This document shows positions 36,429 to 42,595 of a stretch of 42,595 nt of DNA, piece after piece. A program made the translations under genes and the position numbers. Positions within the stretch are counted from its first letter, which is position 1. Each line of letters starts with the position of its first letter. The notes under the pieces were generated by a model, which was not told the DNA's origin, ran no database searches, and worked only from the letters and a program-made list of their open reading frames with translations. Origin of the DNA: Planctomycetaceae bacterium (GTDB taxonomy: Bacteria; Planctomycetota; Planctomycetia; Pirellulales; Pirellulaceae); NCBI GenBank assembly GCA_002724245.1, contig PBOG01000031.1:79950-122544 (forward strand), in the 5' to 3' direction.

Positions 36429-37652
36429 ATGTTCACTCGACGTCAGTTCCTCAGGACGAGTGCCGCTTTGGCGGTGGCGAGAAAATGTTCCGACACCGAA
36501 GCCCTCCAGGCGGCAGCCAATCCGGTGCGAATCACGGCGGTCAAAGCGTATCTGCTGGAAACCACACTCAAACGCGCCTTTGGGGTCTCCATCTCCGAAC
36601 CGCTCGACACACGTCGCCGCACCTTGCTCGTGAAAATTGAAACGGATGCCGGGATCGAGGGCTGGGGAGAAACCTACCCCATTCTGGGCGCGCGTGGTGC
36701 CATCACGGACCAGATTGGTCCGGCACTGATCGGCGAAAATCCGTTGGCCTACCGCAAGGTAATGAAGAAAGCCTGGGGACGTGTGTTCTACAACCCACTG
36801 GCTGTCGGGGCCTTGGAAACGGCGATCAACGACATCCGGGGAAAACTTCTGGACCAACCCGTGAGCGCCCTGTTTGGGGGGCGACTGCGGGAACGCGTAC
36901 CCGCCTACGCATCGACCATGAATTACCTCGCGGGGGTCGAACCCGAACAGCTCTATCCGCGTCAAGCGGTGGAACACGTTGAACTCGGATTCACGGCGTT
37001 GAAAATGAGACTTGGACGTTATCCCGTCAAACGCGAGATTCCCATCGCCCAGGCGGTGCGGGCAGCGGTCGGCCAAGACATCCGCTTAATGGCTGACGGG
37101 AATGCTGCGTACGCCAGTAAAGGCGCACTGGCCATGGGACAGGCGTTGACCGAACTGGATTTCGCTTTCTGGGAAGAACCGCTCCCCCAGGCACCCGACT
37201 ACGCGGGGTATGAACAACTGAGGAAAAAGCTCGCGATCCCGCTTGCTGGTGGCGAAGCGCTGGCAGATCGCGTGGCAGCCAAACGGCTGCTCAATCGTGG
37301 CTGTTTCGACATCATTCAACCGGACCTCGCACTCTGCGGGGGGATCAGCGAATTGCTTTTCATCGCAGAACTGGCCGCGCTCCATTCAGTGCAGACGACG
37401 CCTCACTGCTGGGGCGGAGCCATCCTCATCGCCAGCACCCTGCACGCTCTCTCCGTGATGGCAGACCCCACATGGGGCCACCCGACCCACACACCGATGC
37501 TCGAGCTTGACCAGTCGGAAAACCCTTGGCGGACACAGGTCACGGACATTTCCTTCCAGGTCGAGAAAGATGGTCATGTCACAGTACCCACAAAACCAGG
37601 ATTGGGTATCACCGTTGACGAAGAGGCTGTCAAACGTTTCCAGATTCAATAA
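36429..37652 (+). CDS. Enolase-superfamily enzyme (mandelate racemase/muconate lactonizing type), exported
   Basis: The protein has 407 residues from ATG 36429; a longer frame from 36198 lies inside the previous gene. The N-terminus has a twin-arginine-type signal (TRRQFLRTSAALAVAR). Metal ligands are Asp223 (LMADGN), Glu249 or Glu250 (FWEEPL) and Glu276 (GGEAL). The general-base site is Lys192 in ALKMRLG, with Arg194 in place of the usual second Lys. Asp299 (QPDLALCGGI) and His326 (TTPHCWGGA) form the His-Asp dyad of the mandelate racemase group. It would abstract a proton next to a carboxylate and racemise, epimerise or dehydrate a sugar acid. Export is unusual for such an enzyme. It ends the BKACE-ThuA group. 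Confidence 0.88.
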   Translation: MFTRRQFLRTSAALAVARKCSDTEALQAAANPVRITAVKAYLLETTLKRAFGVSISEPLDTRRRTLLVKIETDAGIEGWGETYPILGARGAITDQIGPALIGENPLAYRKVMKKAWGRVFYNPLAVGALETAINDIRGKLLDQPVSALFGGRLRERVPAYASTMNYLAGVEPEQLYPRQAVEHVELGFTALKMRLGRYPVKREIPIAQAVRAAVGQDIRLMADGNAAYASKGALAMGQALTELDFAFWEEPLPQAPDYAGYEQLRKKLAIPLAGGEALADRVAAKRLLNRGCFDIIQPDLALCGGISELLFIAELAALHSVQTTPHCWGGAILIASTLHALSVMADPTWGHPTHTPMLELDQSENPWRTQVTDISFQVEKDGHVTVPTKPGLGITVDEEAVKRFQIQ

Positions 37653-37785
37653 TCCCGACCGTCACCGCCGCGTCTGGCCAGGCTGTCCTGCAATGTAACC
37701 ACGCTGCAAATCATCACAGCCACGCGACACATTGCTCTCGCTGTTACCGCAAACGCAAATTGAACGTGCCCACAGGAATCCCGCT

Positions 37786-38565
37786 ATGCAGACCGTGAAT
37801 TTCGCCAAGTCATACCTGACATTCCGCATCGACGTCGACAAGAAACCGCCATTAACGGTCACGCACAAACCTCCTTACAGTCTGAATAACTCCCGCATTC
37901 CAATTGAATGTCGCTGTATGATTACAGACAAACCAACAGGGCACGTCGAATCCTTCGTACTGGGAGCAAGCTGCAAAACCGAGCAAGTGGGGGTACCCGG
38001 TGGCATCTGGCTCGAACCGAACGCTGATTTCTGTCCGATCTTTTCCGCAGATCGTTACCTTCATCTCAAAACCTACGCGCAGGCCGGTACAGAAATGGAG
38101 CTCTATCCTCCGGGAAGCGGCTCCCAGTCCGATCGTCAGACGGGGCGGATTGACGACACGTTCGACCAGGTACGCATTGACGTCAGCAGCTGTACTGGCG
38201 AACTACTCGAATCTCCCCAGGAGATTGTGGAAGCCGTCCTGGCGAACGCCACTCTCGTTGCGCGGACGGTACTGGATAACGCGCGTTACCACGCCGTGAT
38301 CGAATACCCGGTAAAGACCATCAACGCCAACGAGAGGGACTGGATTTACCAGACGGATACCGGTCCGGTCCTGTTTCCCGATTTGTCCGGGGACCCGGCT
38401 TCCCTGCTGACAGGACTGGAACTGGCTTACTCTGCCTTTAACTGCCCGGAATGGATTGAGTGGATCGTGCGGGTCCGCACGCCCATCGCGGACAACGTGC
38501 ATGTCTACCACTATTCGAAACCGGTGCGCACCAACTCGATCAATCAGATCGTTCGCATCCCCTGA
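37786..38565 (+). CDS. Conserved-looking protein of unknown function
   Basis: The protein has 259 residues from ATG 37786, with CAGGA upstream. The longer frame from 37732 lacks a ribosome-binding site. No signal peptide or membrane helix is seen. The sequence is beta-rich (SYLTFRIDVDKKPPL, IPIECRCMITDKPTG, SFVLGASCKTEQVG, HAVIEYPVKTIN), with several Asp residues. I do not recognise a family. The gene stands alone between the enolase-type gene and the decayed MetX-like gene. Confidence 0.65.
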   Translation: MQTVNFAKSYLTFRIDVDKKPPLTVTHKPPYSLNNSRIPIECRCMITDKPTGHVESFVLGASCKTEQVGVPGGIWLEPNADFCPIFSADRYLHLKTYAQAGTEMELYPPGSGSQSDRQTGRIDDTFDQVRIDVSSCTGELLESPQEIVEAVLANATLVARTVLDNARYHAVIEYPVKTINANERDWIYQTDTGPVLFPDLSGDPASLLTGLELAYSAFNCPEWIEWIVRVRTPIADNVHVYHYSKPVRTNSINQIVRIP

Positions 38566-38656
38566 TTACATTGAGATCTCACTCCCAACAGAGCGAATTG
38601 CAGCCGGGGAAGCCTTACACCCGTCTTTCACCGGTCGCTGGGCGTACTGTCTGGCT

Positions 38657-39326
38657 TTACTCCGACAAGACCGTCCTTATCGATTTGAGGATTAACTGTT
38701 TATCCTTGTCACTCCATCCCGCGCCGGCCGGGTGGCCCCATAGTGATGGCATCGGTTTCCAGACAGCGTGTTTCAAGTGTTGCATTTCATAGCGCGCAGC
38801 GGTCATTGGAAAATAGAGATCGGTCTCACCAGGCATGTAGAGAACACGGGCCTGAATGGAACGCAGCGCAGCTTCCACATCACCAGAAAAACCCGGGCTC
38901 CCACCCACATCGTGCCGTGGCCAGGTACGGGCTTGCAACACGACATCATTCGCCTTGGATGAATCAAAGCGCGACACAAAGAACTTGATCACATCCTGGG
39001 AATTGTTGTGCCCATTATCGCAAAACAGTTCTTTTCGCCACCATTCTTGTGAGTAAACCCAGGCAGCCCAATGTCGTGCCCACGCCTCGGCGTCTTGCTC
39101 GTGGACCCAACAGGTCACCGCTGCCCAGTTGGCATCGGCCTGCAGGCAGGAAATAGAACTCTCCAGACGGACCACACCATGGTGATAGGTTTCCGCCGTA
39201 CCACAGACTGGAACGATCGATAGACTGGAACGATCGATTCCACCTGATCAGGGTACGAAACCGCCCAATGAAACCGTCGCAGCAACCGTAGACCACGGAT
39301 CGACACAACGGATCAAGCGATGACAA
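38657..39326 (-). pseudogene. Decayed MetX-like alpha/beta hydrolase (homoserine acetyltransferase family)
   Basis: The C-terminal 170 residues are intact: LQADANWAAVTCW, then the catalytic Asp in MPGETDLYFP and His in WGHPAGAGW, as in the MetX family. Upstream, FHWAVSYPDQVESIVPV is typical of MetX but in another frame. A 17-bp tandem duplication (39205-39238) causes the shift. With one copy removed, the frame reads on as PVCGTAETYHHGVVRLESS, a good family match. Further upstream, SVVYG lies in a third frame and the nucleophile elbow (GxSMG) is missing, which points to a second deletion. The 5' part is gone; only 30 nt remain before the DUF1501 stop. The gene cannot make a working enzyme, unless the assembly is wrong. 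Confidence 0.88.
39205..39238. repeat. 17-bp exact tandem duplication inside the MetX-like pseudogene
   Basis: AGACTGGAACGATCGAT occurs at 39205-39221 and again at 39222-39238. Seventeen is not a multiple of three, so the copy shifts the reading frame. In-silico removal of either copy rejoins the two conserved halves. Confidence 0.97.
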
Positions 39327-39356
39327 CTCACAACTGGCTTGTGGCGTCCAATCGAC

Positions 39357-40628
39357 CTAGATCAACTCATGAATCGGGTCGCGATGTTCGACCAGATACT
39401 GTGGCCGGCCAGCCGGATCGGTAATCGTCGTGGAGGCGACGTCGATACCCAGGTTGTGGTACAGCGTGGCAAACACCTCCTGGATATGGACCGGCCGCTC
39501 AACGGCCCGTTCGGCGTTCTTGTTGGAACGACCAACGGCCTGCCCGGTGCGCATGCCACCACCCGCCAGGAAACACATGGCAACTTCGTACCAATGATCT
39601 CGTCCGCCCTTGTTGTTATTGACTCGTGGAGTACGTCCGAATTCACCCCACATGACAATGCTGACGTCCTTGTCCAGGCCTCGCTCGTCGAGATCCGTCA
39701 ACAGGGCATTCATGGCCCGGTCCAGTTTCGGCAACTGGCCCCGCAGATGCCCGAAGTTATTGCTATGGGTATCCCAACTCCCCCAGTTGAAATTCACCAC
39801 ACGAACGCCCGCTTCGACGAGGCGTCTGGCGGTCAAAAACATATTCCCGTCTTTGCCGTAACGCTCGCGAATCTTGGGATCTTCTTTGCCTAAATCGATG
39901 GCATCGGCCACGCGTCCCGAGGTCACCACGTCAACCGCCCGCTGGGTGTACGAATCAAGCGCCTCCATTTGGCCGCTGTTATCCGCCTCGCGTTTGAGAC
40001 AGTCAAGCGAGCTGAGCAGTTCCGAGCGGGACTGCATGCGTTCGGCGGTCATCGTCTTGCTCAAACGCAAATCACCACCTTGCGGACGGTAAGGCTTGTA
40101 AACCGCTCCCAGATAACCAGGGTACGTGCCGTTGTAACCAATAAACGGGGGAGCGCCGCGTCTGCTACCGAGCAGTCGGGCCGCGACACTACCGAGCGCC
40201 GGCCGACCACCTATGCCCTGCAAGTCGGAGCGAGGAAAACCAGTCTGAGTGGGATAATCGCTGTGGTCCGCAATTGAGCCGGTCAAGGAACGCACGACCG
40301 CAAATTTGTCAGCAGACGTGGCTAGCAATGGAAAGTGTTCGCAGATATCCATCCCCGGCGCGTTGGTCTGAATCGGACTGAACTCGCCTCGAAATTCACG
40401 CGCTGCTTCCGGCTTCAGATCAAATGTGTCCTGATGCGACGGCCCACCTGCCAGGTGAATATTGATCACCGCCTTTTCGGAAGAGCCCAGACCTGCATTT
40501 GCCTCAGCCCGATACAAGCCGCCAAGCGTCAAACCACCGACACCGAGCGCACCCACCTGGAGAAAATTCCGTCGAGACTTGCCGTCGCAATAGCGCTTAC
40601 TGCGTTTGTCAGACTTGATCGAAAACAT
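39357..40628 (-). CDS. DUF1501 protein, twin-arginine signal, without a PSD1 partner
   Basis: The protein has 423 residues from ATG 40628 (GGAG 8 nt upstream). A longer frame from 40790 adds 54 residues with no signal character. The signal is KSRRNFLQVGALGVGG. Family motifs are HLAGGPSHQDTFDLKPEAA, KFAVVRSLTGSIADHSD, FNWGSWDTHSNNFG, MWGEFGRTP and GGRDHWYEVAMCFLAGGG. These are the same blocks as in the other two DUF1501 proteins of this window, which have a PSD1 gene beside them. Here the neighbours are a MetX-like pseudogene and a PhyH gene, so the partner is either elsewhere or lost. Confidence 0.9.
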   Translation of the reverse strand: MFSIKSDKRSKRYCDGKSRRNFLQVGALGVGGLTLGGLYRAEANAGLGSSEKAVINIHLAGGPSHQDTFDLKPEAAREFRGEFSPIQTNAPGMDICEHFPLLATSADKFAVVRSLTGSIADHSDYPTQTGFPRSDLQGIGGRPALGSVAARLLGSRRGAPPFIGYNGTYPGYLGAVYKPYRPQGGDLRLSKTMTAERMQSRSELLSSLDCLKREADNSGQMEALDSYTQRAVDVVTSGRVADAIDLGKEDPKIRERYGKDGNMFLTARRLVEAGVRVVNFNWGSWDTHSNNFGHLRGQLPKLDRAMNALLTDLDERGLDKDVSIVMWGEFGRTPRVNNNKGGRDHWYEVAMCFLAGGGMRTGQAVGRSNKNAERAVERPVHIQEVFATLYHNLGIDVASTTITDPAGRPQYLVEHRDPIHELI

Positions 40629-40677
40629 ATTTACATCTCCACGAGGAAGGTTTCGCTCACCCAATGGGGCTAGTACA

Positions 40678-40695
40678 CAAGTACAGTTGTACTTG
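40678..40695. promoter_or_regulatory. Palindrome CAAGTACA-GT-TGTACTTG, candidate operator
   Basis: The arms 40678-40685 and 40688-40695 are perfect 8-bp inverted repeats. The site lies 50 nt before the DUF1501 start and 137 nt before the PhyH start. It fits the RGTAC-N4-GTWC pattern known for LexA boxes of cyanobacteria; whether a similar regulator works here is inference. On the minus strand, TTGATC and TACAAC around it could form a weak promoter. Confidence 0.5.
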
Positions 40696-40831
40696 AAAAC
40701 AGCATTGGAGATCAACGGAAATTGATTTGTTTTTTCCGCGACACTGCACCCCTGCCGCTTGCAGAACCGGCGCAAGATCACAAGAATCATCGGTTTAACG
40801 CCGTTCCTTTTACCAGGATGGGAGCCTTCTC

Positions 40832-41734
40832 TTGAGCAAGACCGAGATACCAGCGATCGCCCCCGAAGAAATCATCCCCTTCATGCACGTCGATTCTACC
40901 GACTTTGCATCATTTACACGCGCCGACCAAATTCGGTTCCTGGAATCCGAAGGTTACGTGGTTTTGCCGGGAATCCTGGACTCCGAGCTGATCGCCAGGC
41001 TGAAAGCAGAACTCGCCGACATCGAGATGACCCCCAAGAGTTACAGCGATTACCAGACGACTTCCGTCGAGCAACCCCAATGGCATAGCAAGACCACAGC
41101 CGAACTCATCGGCTACCCACCCATGATTGATTTCCTGAACGATCTCATGGGCTCGGACATTGTTTTCACGAGGGGTTTTTTCCAGCGCACTCACCCCGGT
41201 TCACCGGGCATTTCCATGCACACCGACGGACAGCCTCATGGCTCAAACTTGTTTGGCTACGAAGGAAGCTGCCCACGTCTGCTGCGCGTCCTGTATTACC
41301 TCGACGACCTGACACCTGAGCGGGCACCCTTCCGCCTGATTCCGCGATCACACATCTCTTTTCACATGGACGCCAGTCCCTACATCCGTTACCGACATCA
41401 CCCGGCAGAAATCACACTCGTTCCGCCAGCCGGCTCTGCCGTACTGATCCCCGCATTACTTTTTCACGGGTCACACCCGAACACAGACCCGCAGCCCAGA
41501 GAGCTCATTCAGTTTGGCTATCGCCCCGCCTGGGCAGGCCCGGTCCAACCGGTCGACGAATGGCCTCCCGAGCAGGTGGCCACCGCGCCTCCCATCGCAC
41601 AACCTTTCTTACAGAGTTTGAACACCTCTGGAAAAGCATGGGATCAGCCACACAAACCGCCACACATGTTGACCGAGTCGGCCGGCATCGATCCGTCCCG
41701 CTGGGGCGACGCACGTTACCCCACAACGCCTTGA
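40832..41734 (+). CDS. Phytanoyl-CoA dioxygenase (PhyH) family Fe(II)/2-oxoglutarate oxygenase
   Basis: The protein has 300 residues. The start is TTG at 40832, with GGGAG 7-8 nt upstream; an ATG at 40883 would cut off 17 residues. Family features are RFLESEGYVVLPGILDSEL at the N-terminus, the iron-binding His130-x-Asp132 in SMHTDGQPHGS, the distal His212 in LLFHGSHPNTD and the 2-oxoglutarate-binding Arg in RELIQFGYR. It would hydroxylate a small organic molecule using O2 and 2-oxoglutarate. Planctomycetes have many paralogs; the substrate is not known. It shares an upstream region with the orphan DUF1501 gene. Confidence 0.87.
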   Translation: MSKTEIPAIAPEEIIPFMHVDSTDFASFTRADQIRFLESEGYVVLPGILDSELIARLKAELADIEMTPKSYSDYQTTSVEQPQWHSKTTAELIGYPPMIDFLNDLMGSDIVFTRGFFQRTHPGSPGISMHTDGQPHGSNLFGYEGSCPRLLRVLYYLDDLTPERAPFRLIPRSHISFHMDASPYIRYRHHPAEITLVPPAGSAVLIPALLFHGSHPNTDPQPRELIQFGYRPAWAGPVQPVDEWPPEQVATAPPIAQPFLQSLNTSGKAWDQPHKPPHMLTESAGIDPSRWGDARYPTTP

Positions 41735-41805
41735 TCGCAACCGCCCGTAAACTTGCGGCACTGCGAGACCCCCAATTGCACACCTTCACGACGCACCGTC
41801 ACTGC

Positions 41806-41841
41806 GTCCTTTGAATATGCAGGGTCCTTTGAATATGCGGG
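41806..41841. repeat. Tandem 18-bp repeat, two copies
   Basis: GTCCTTTGAATATGCAGG (41806-41823) and GTCCTTTGAATATGCGGG (41824-41841) differ at one base. They lie in the non-coding region between the PhyH gene and the next gene, upstream of a TATAAT box, and could be protein-binding sites or a chance duplication. Confidence 0.85.
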
Positions 41842-41880
41842 TTCACTCGGCCCGCCGGTCGTCGCCTGCACCGAAGCGTG

Positions 41881-41886
41881 TATAAT
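41881..41886 (+). promoter_or_regulatory. Perfect TATAAT -10 box upstream of the 151-residue gene
   Basis: TATAAT stands alone as a consensus -10 hexamer. No good -35 box lies 16-18 bp upstream. The two 18-bp repeats end 40 nt upstream. Downstream, TGCCAA-GTGCCG-TTGGCA (41916-41933) forms a small hairpin in the predicted leader. Confidence 0.4.
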
Positions 41887-41989
41887 CATCCGCCTGGAAA
41901 GTGCCGCAGGCAGGCTGCCAAGTGCCGTTGGCAAGCCCACGCAACAGCACCTTCGATTTACGGCCCCTCCCTACCTCAGGAATCCTGCC

Positions 41990-42445
41990 ATGTCCACGGA
42001 GAACGGATCCTCGCCATCCTCAGCCGAACTGCAACAGGCTGCCGCCGAACTCTATCGACTTCACGACGTCTTGCATCAGGCAACTGCGGAAACGACGCAA
42101 CTGCTATCCCGTTTGAGTGCATGTCACCTCGAGCAACAGCGCACGCTCGAACATGTCAAACGTCAATTGGAAGTGATCGTGGCTGAAAGCGGCGGACCCG
42201 CCACACCACTCACGTTCTCAGAACGAGAAGCAACCCGCTGGTGTTATCAGAAACTGGAACACGGGGGACAGAACGAAGGAGTGCTGCAGGCAGCCTTTGA
42301 ACAGGACTTTGCGGCGCCCGCCGAGCAACTCATCACCTTTCTTTCAAACCACCGCTTTTTCCGCAAAGCGGGGACCGCCGACACTGCGACCTGGATGATC
42401 TCAGGAAATCGCCATGACGATCTACGAGACTACCTGGCCGAGTGA
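41990..42445 (+). CDS. Small cytoplasmic protein of unknown function with helical N-terminal half
   Basis: The protein has 151 residues from ATG 41990, with CAGGA upstream. The longer frame from 41753 runs through the repeats and the TATAAT box and is unlikely. Residues about 12-75 are strongly helical and may form a coiled coil (LQQAAAELYRLHDVLHQ, HLEQQRTLEHVKRQL). The C-terminal half (about 85-145) is mixed alpha/beta (FSEREATRWCYQKL, EQLITFLSNHRFFRK). I do not recognise a family. Confidence 0.65.
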   Translation: MSTENGSSPSSAELQQAAAELYRLHDVLHQATAETTQLLSRLSACHLEQQRTLEHVKRQLEVIVAESGGPATPLTFSEREATRWCYQKLEHGGQNEGVLQAAFEQDFAAPAEQLITFLSNHRFFRKAGTADTATWMISGNRHDDLRDYLAE

Positions 42446-42476
42446 CGGCAATCACCGGCTGGCCCGCTAGCCGTCA
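42443..42476. terminator. Inverted repeat overlapping two convergent stop codons
   Basis: TGACGGC (42443-42449, including the plus-strand TGA) and GCCGTCA (42470-42476) are perfect 7-bp arms with a 20-nt loop that holds the minus-strand stop. It could act as a weak bidirectional terminator. No T run is seen. Confidence 0.35.
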
Positions 42477-42595
42477 GATTTCTCCTCAGCAGGTTTCTCC
42501 TCTGCAGGTTTCTCCTCTGCAGGTTTCTCCTCTGCAGGTGCCTCCTCTGCAGGTTTCTCCTCTGCAGGTGCCTCCTCAGCAGGTTTCTCCTCAGC
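42467..42595 (-). CDS. C-terminus of a PAEEK-repeat protein, 5' end outside window
   Basis: On the minus strand the frame is open from the window edge to the TAG at 42467-42469, giving 42 residues. They are pentapeptide repeats PAEEK or PAEEA, ending in KSDG. The 15-bp DNA repeats lie entirely inside this frame. Such acidic, lysine-containing low-complexity tails are found in surface, envelope-spanning or DNA-binding proteins. Without the N-terminal part nothing more can be said. Confidence 0.8.
   Translation of the reverse strand, partial: AEEKPAEEAPAEEKPAEEAPAEEKPAEEKPAEEKPAEEKSDG

Noticed and set aside
39205-39238. Insertion-sequence target-site duplication
   Set aside because: The two 17-bp copies are directly adjacent, with nothing inserted between them, and no transposase or terminal inverted repeat is seen.
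42481-42595. CRISPR or intergenic satellite
   Set aside because: The 15-bp units are in frame with a minus-strand coding sequence and encode a regular pentapeptide repeat.

Overview
The window looks like chromosomal DNA of a planctomycete, most likely of the Pirellulales/Planctomycetales type. The grounds are the gene families present: three DUF1501 proteins, a PSD1-type protein (cytochrome-like CxxCH motifs, DUF1549, LamG, DUF1553), very long secretin architecture, many secreted or twin-arginine-tagged Gfo/Idh/MocA and TIM-barrel proteins, a ThuA-like protein and a PhyH-type dioxygenase. GC content is moderately high. Genes lie on both strands in short operons. I see no rRNA or tRNA gene, CRISPR array, transposase or phage gene. 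Coding density is high and no gap exceeds about 300 bases.

Layout. (1) 1-6596 is the end of a type II secretion/type IV pilus-like assembly operon: a PilN-like protein (cut by the window edge), a PilO-like protein with a GspC/PilP-like tail, a 1285-residue secretin and a lipoprotein. The lipoprotein gene runs 263 nt into an opposite-strand BON-domain gene. (2) 7226-11682 is a sulfur assimilation block: a siroheme sulfite/nitrite reductase with a helical C-terminal extension and a GTGA-overlapping partner of unknown function, divergent from a cysteine synthase fused to a rhodanese domain. (3) 11717-19253 holds a secreted protein of unknown function and a DUF1501 / PSD1 / DUF1501 set. (4) 19355-21520 is tonB divergent from exbB-exbD, with a perfect palindrome over the likely tonB promoter. 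(5) 21643-26761 holds an isochorismatase-like hydrolase, an oxidoreductase-like unknown, a Gfo/Idh/MocA oxidoreductase, a TIM-barrel isomerase-like protein and a small membrane protein. (6) 26899-37652 is a run of secreted TIM-barrel proteins and small-molecule enzymes: class III aminotransferase, zinc dehydrogenase, sugar isomerase/epimerase, BKACE (DUF849), ThuA-like and an enolase-superfamily enzyme. (7) 37786-42595 holds a conserved unknown, a decayed MetX-like gene, an orphan DUF1501, a PhyH dioxygenase, a small unknown, and the C-terminus of a PAEEK-repeat protein.

How the genes fit together. The secretion genes would build an outer-membrane channel suited to a wide periplasm. TonB-ExbBD would energise outer-membrane uptake. 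DUF1501/PSD1 proteins, secreted hydrolase-like proteins and cytoplasmic enzymes of region 6 are consistent with taking up and breaking down complex carbon compounds. The most interesting candidates for new biology are the region 6 enzyme set, which may form an undescribed catabolic route, and the giant secretin. The clearest single evolutionary event is a 17-bp tandem duplication that shifts the frame of the MetX-like remnant; removing one copy in silico restores the conserved sequence.
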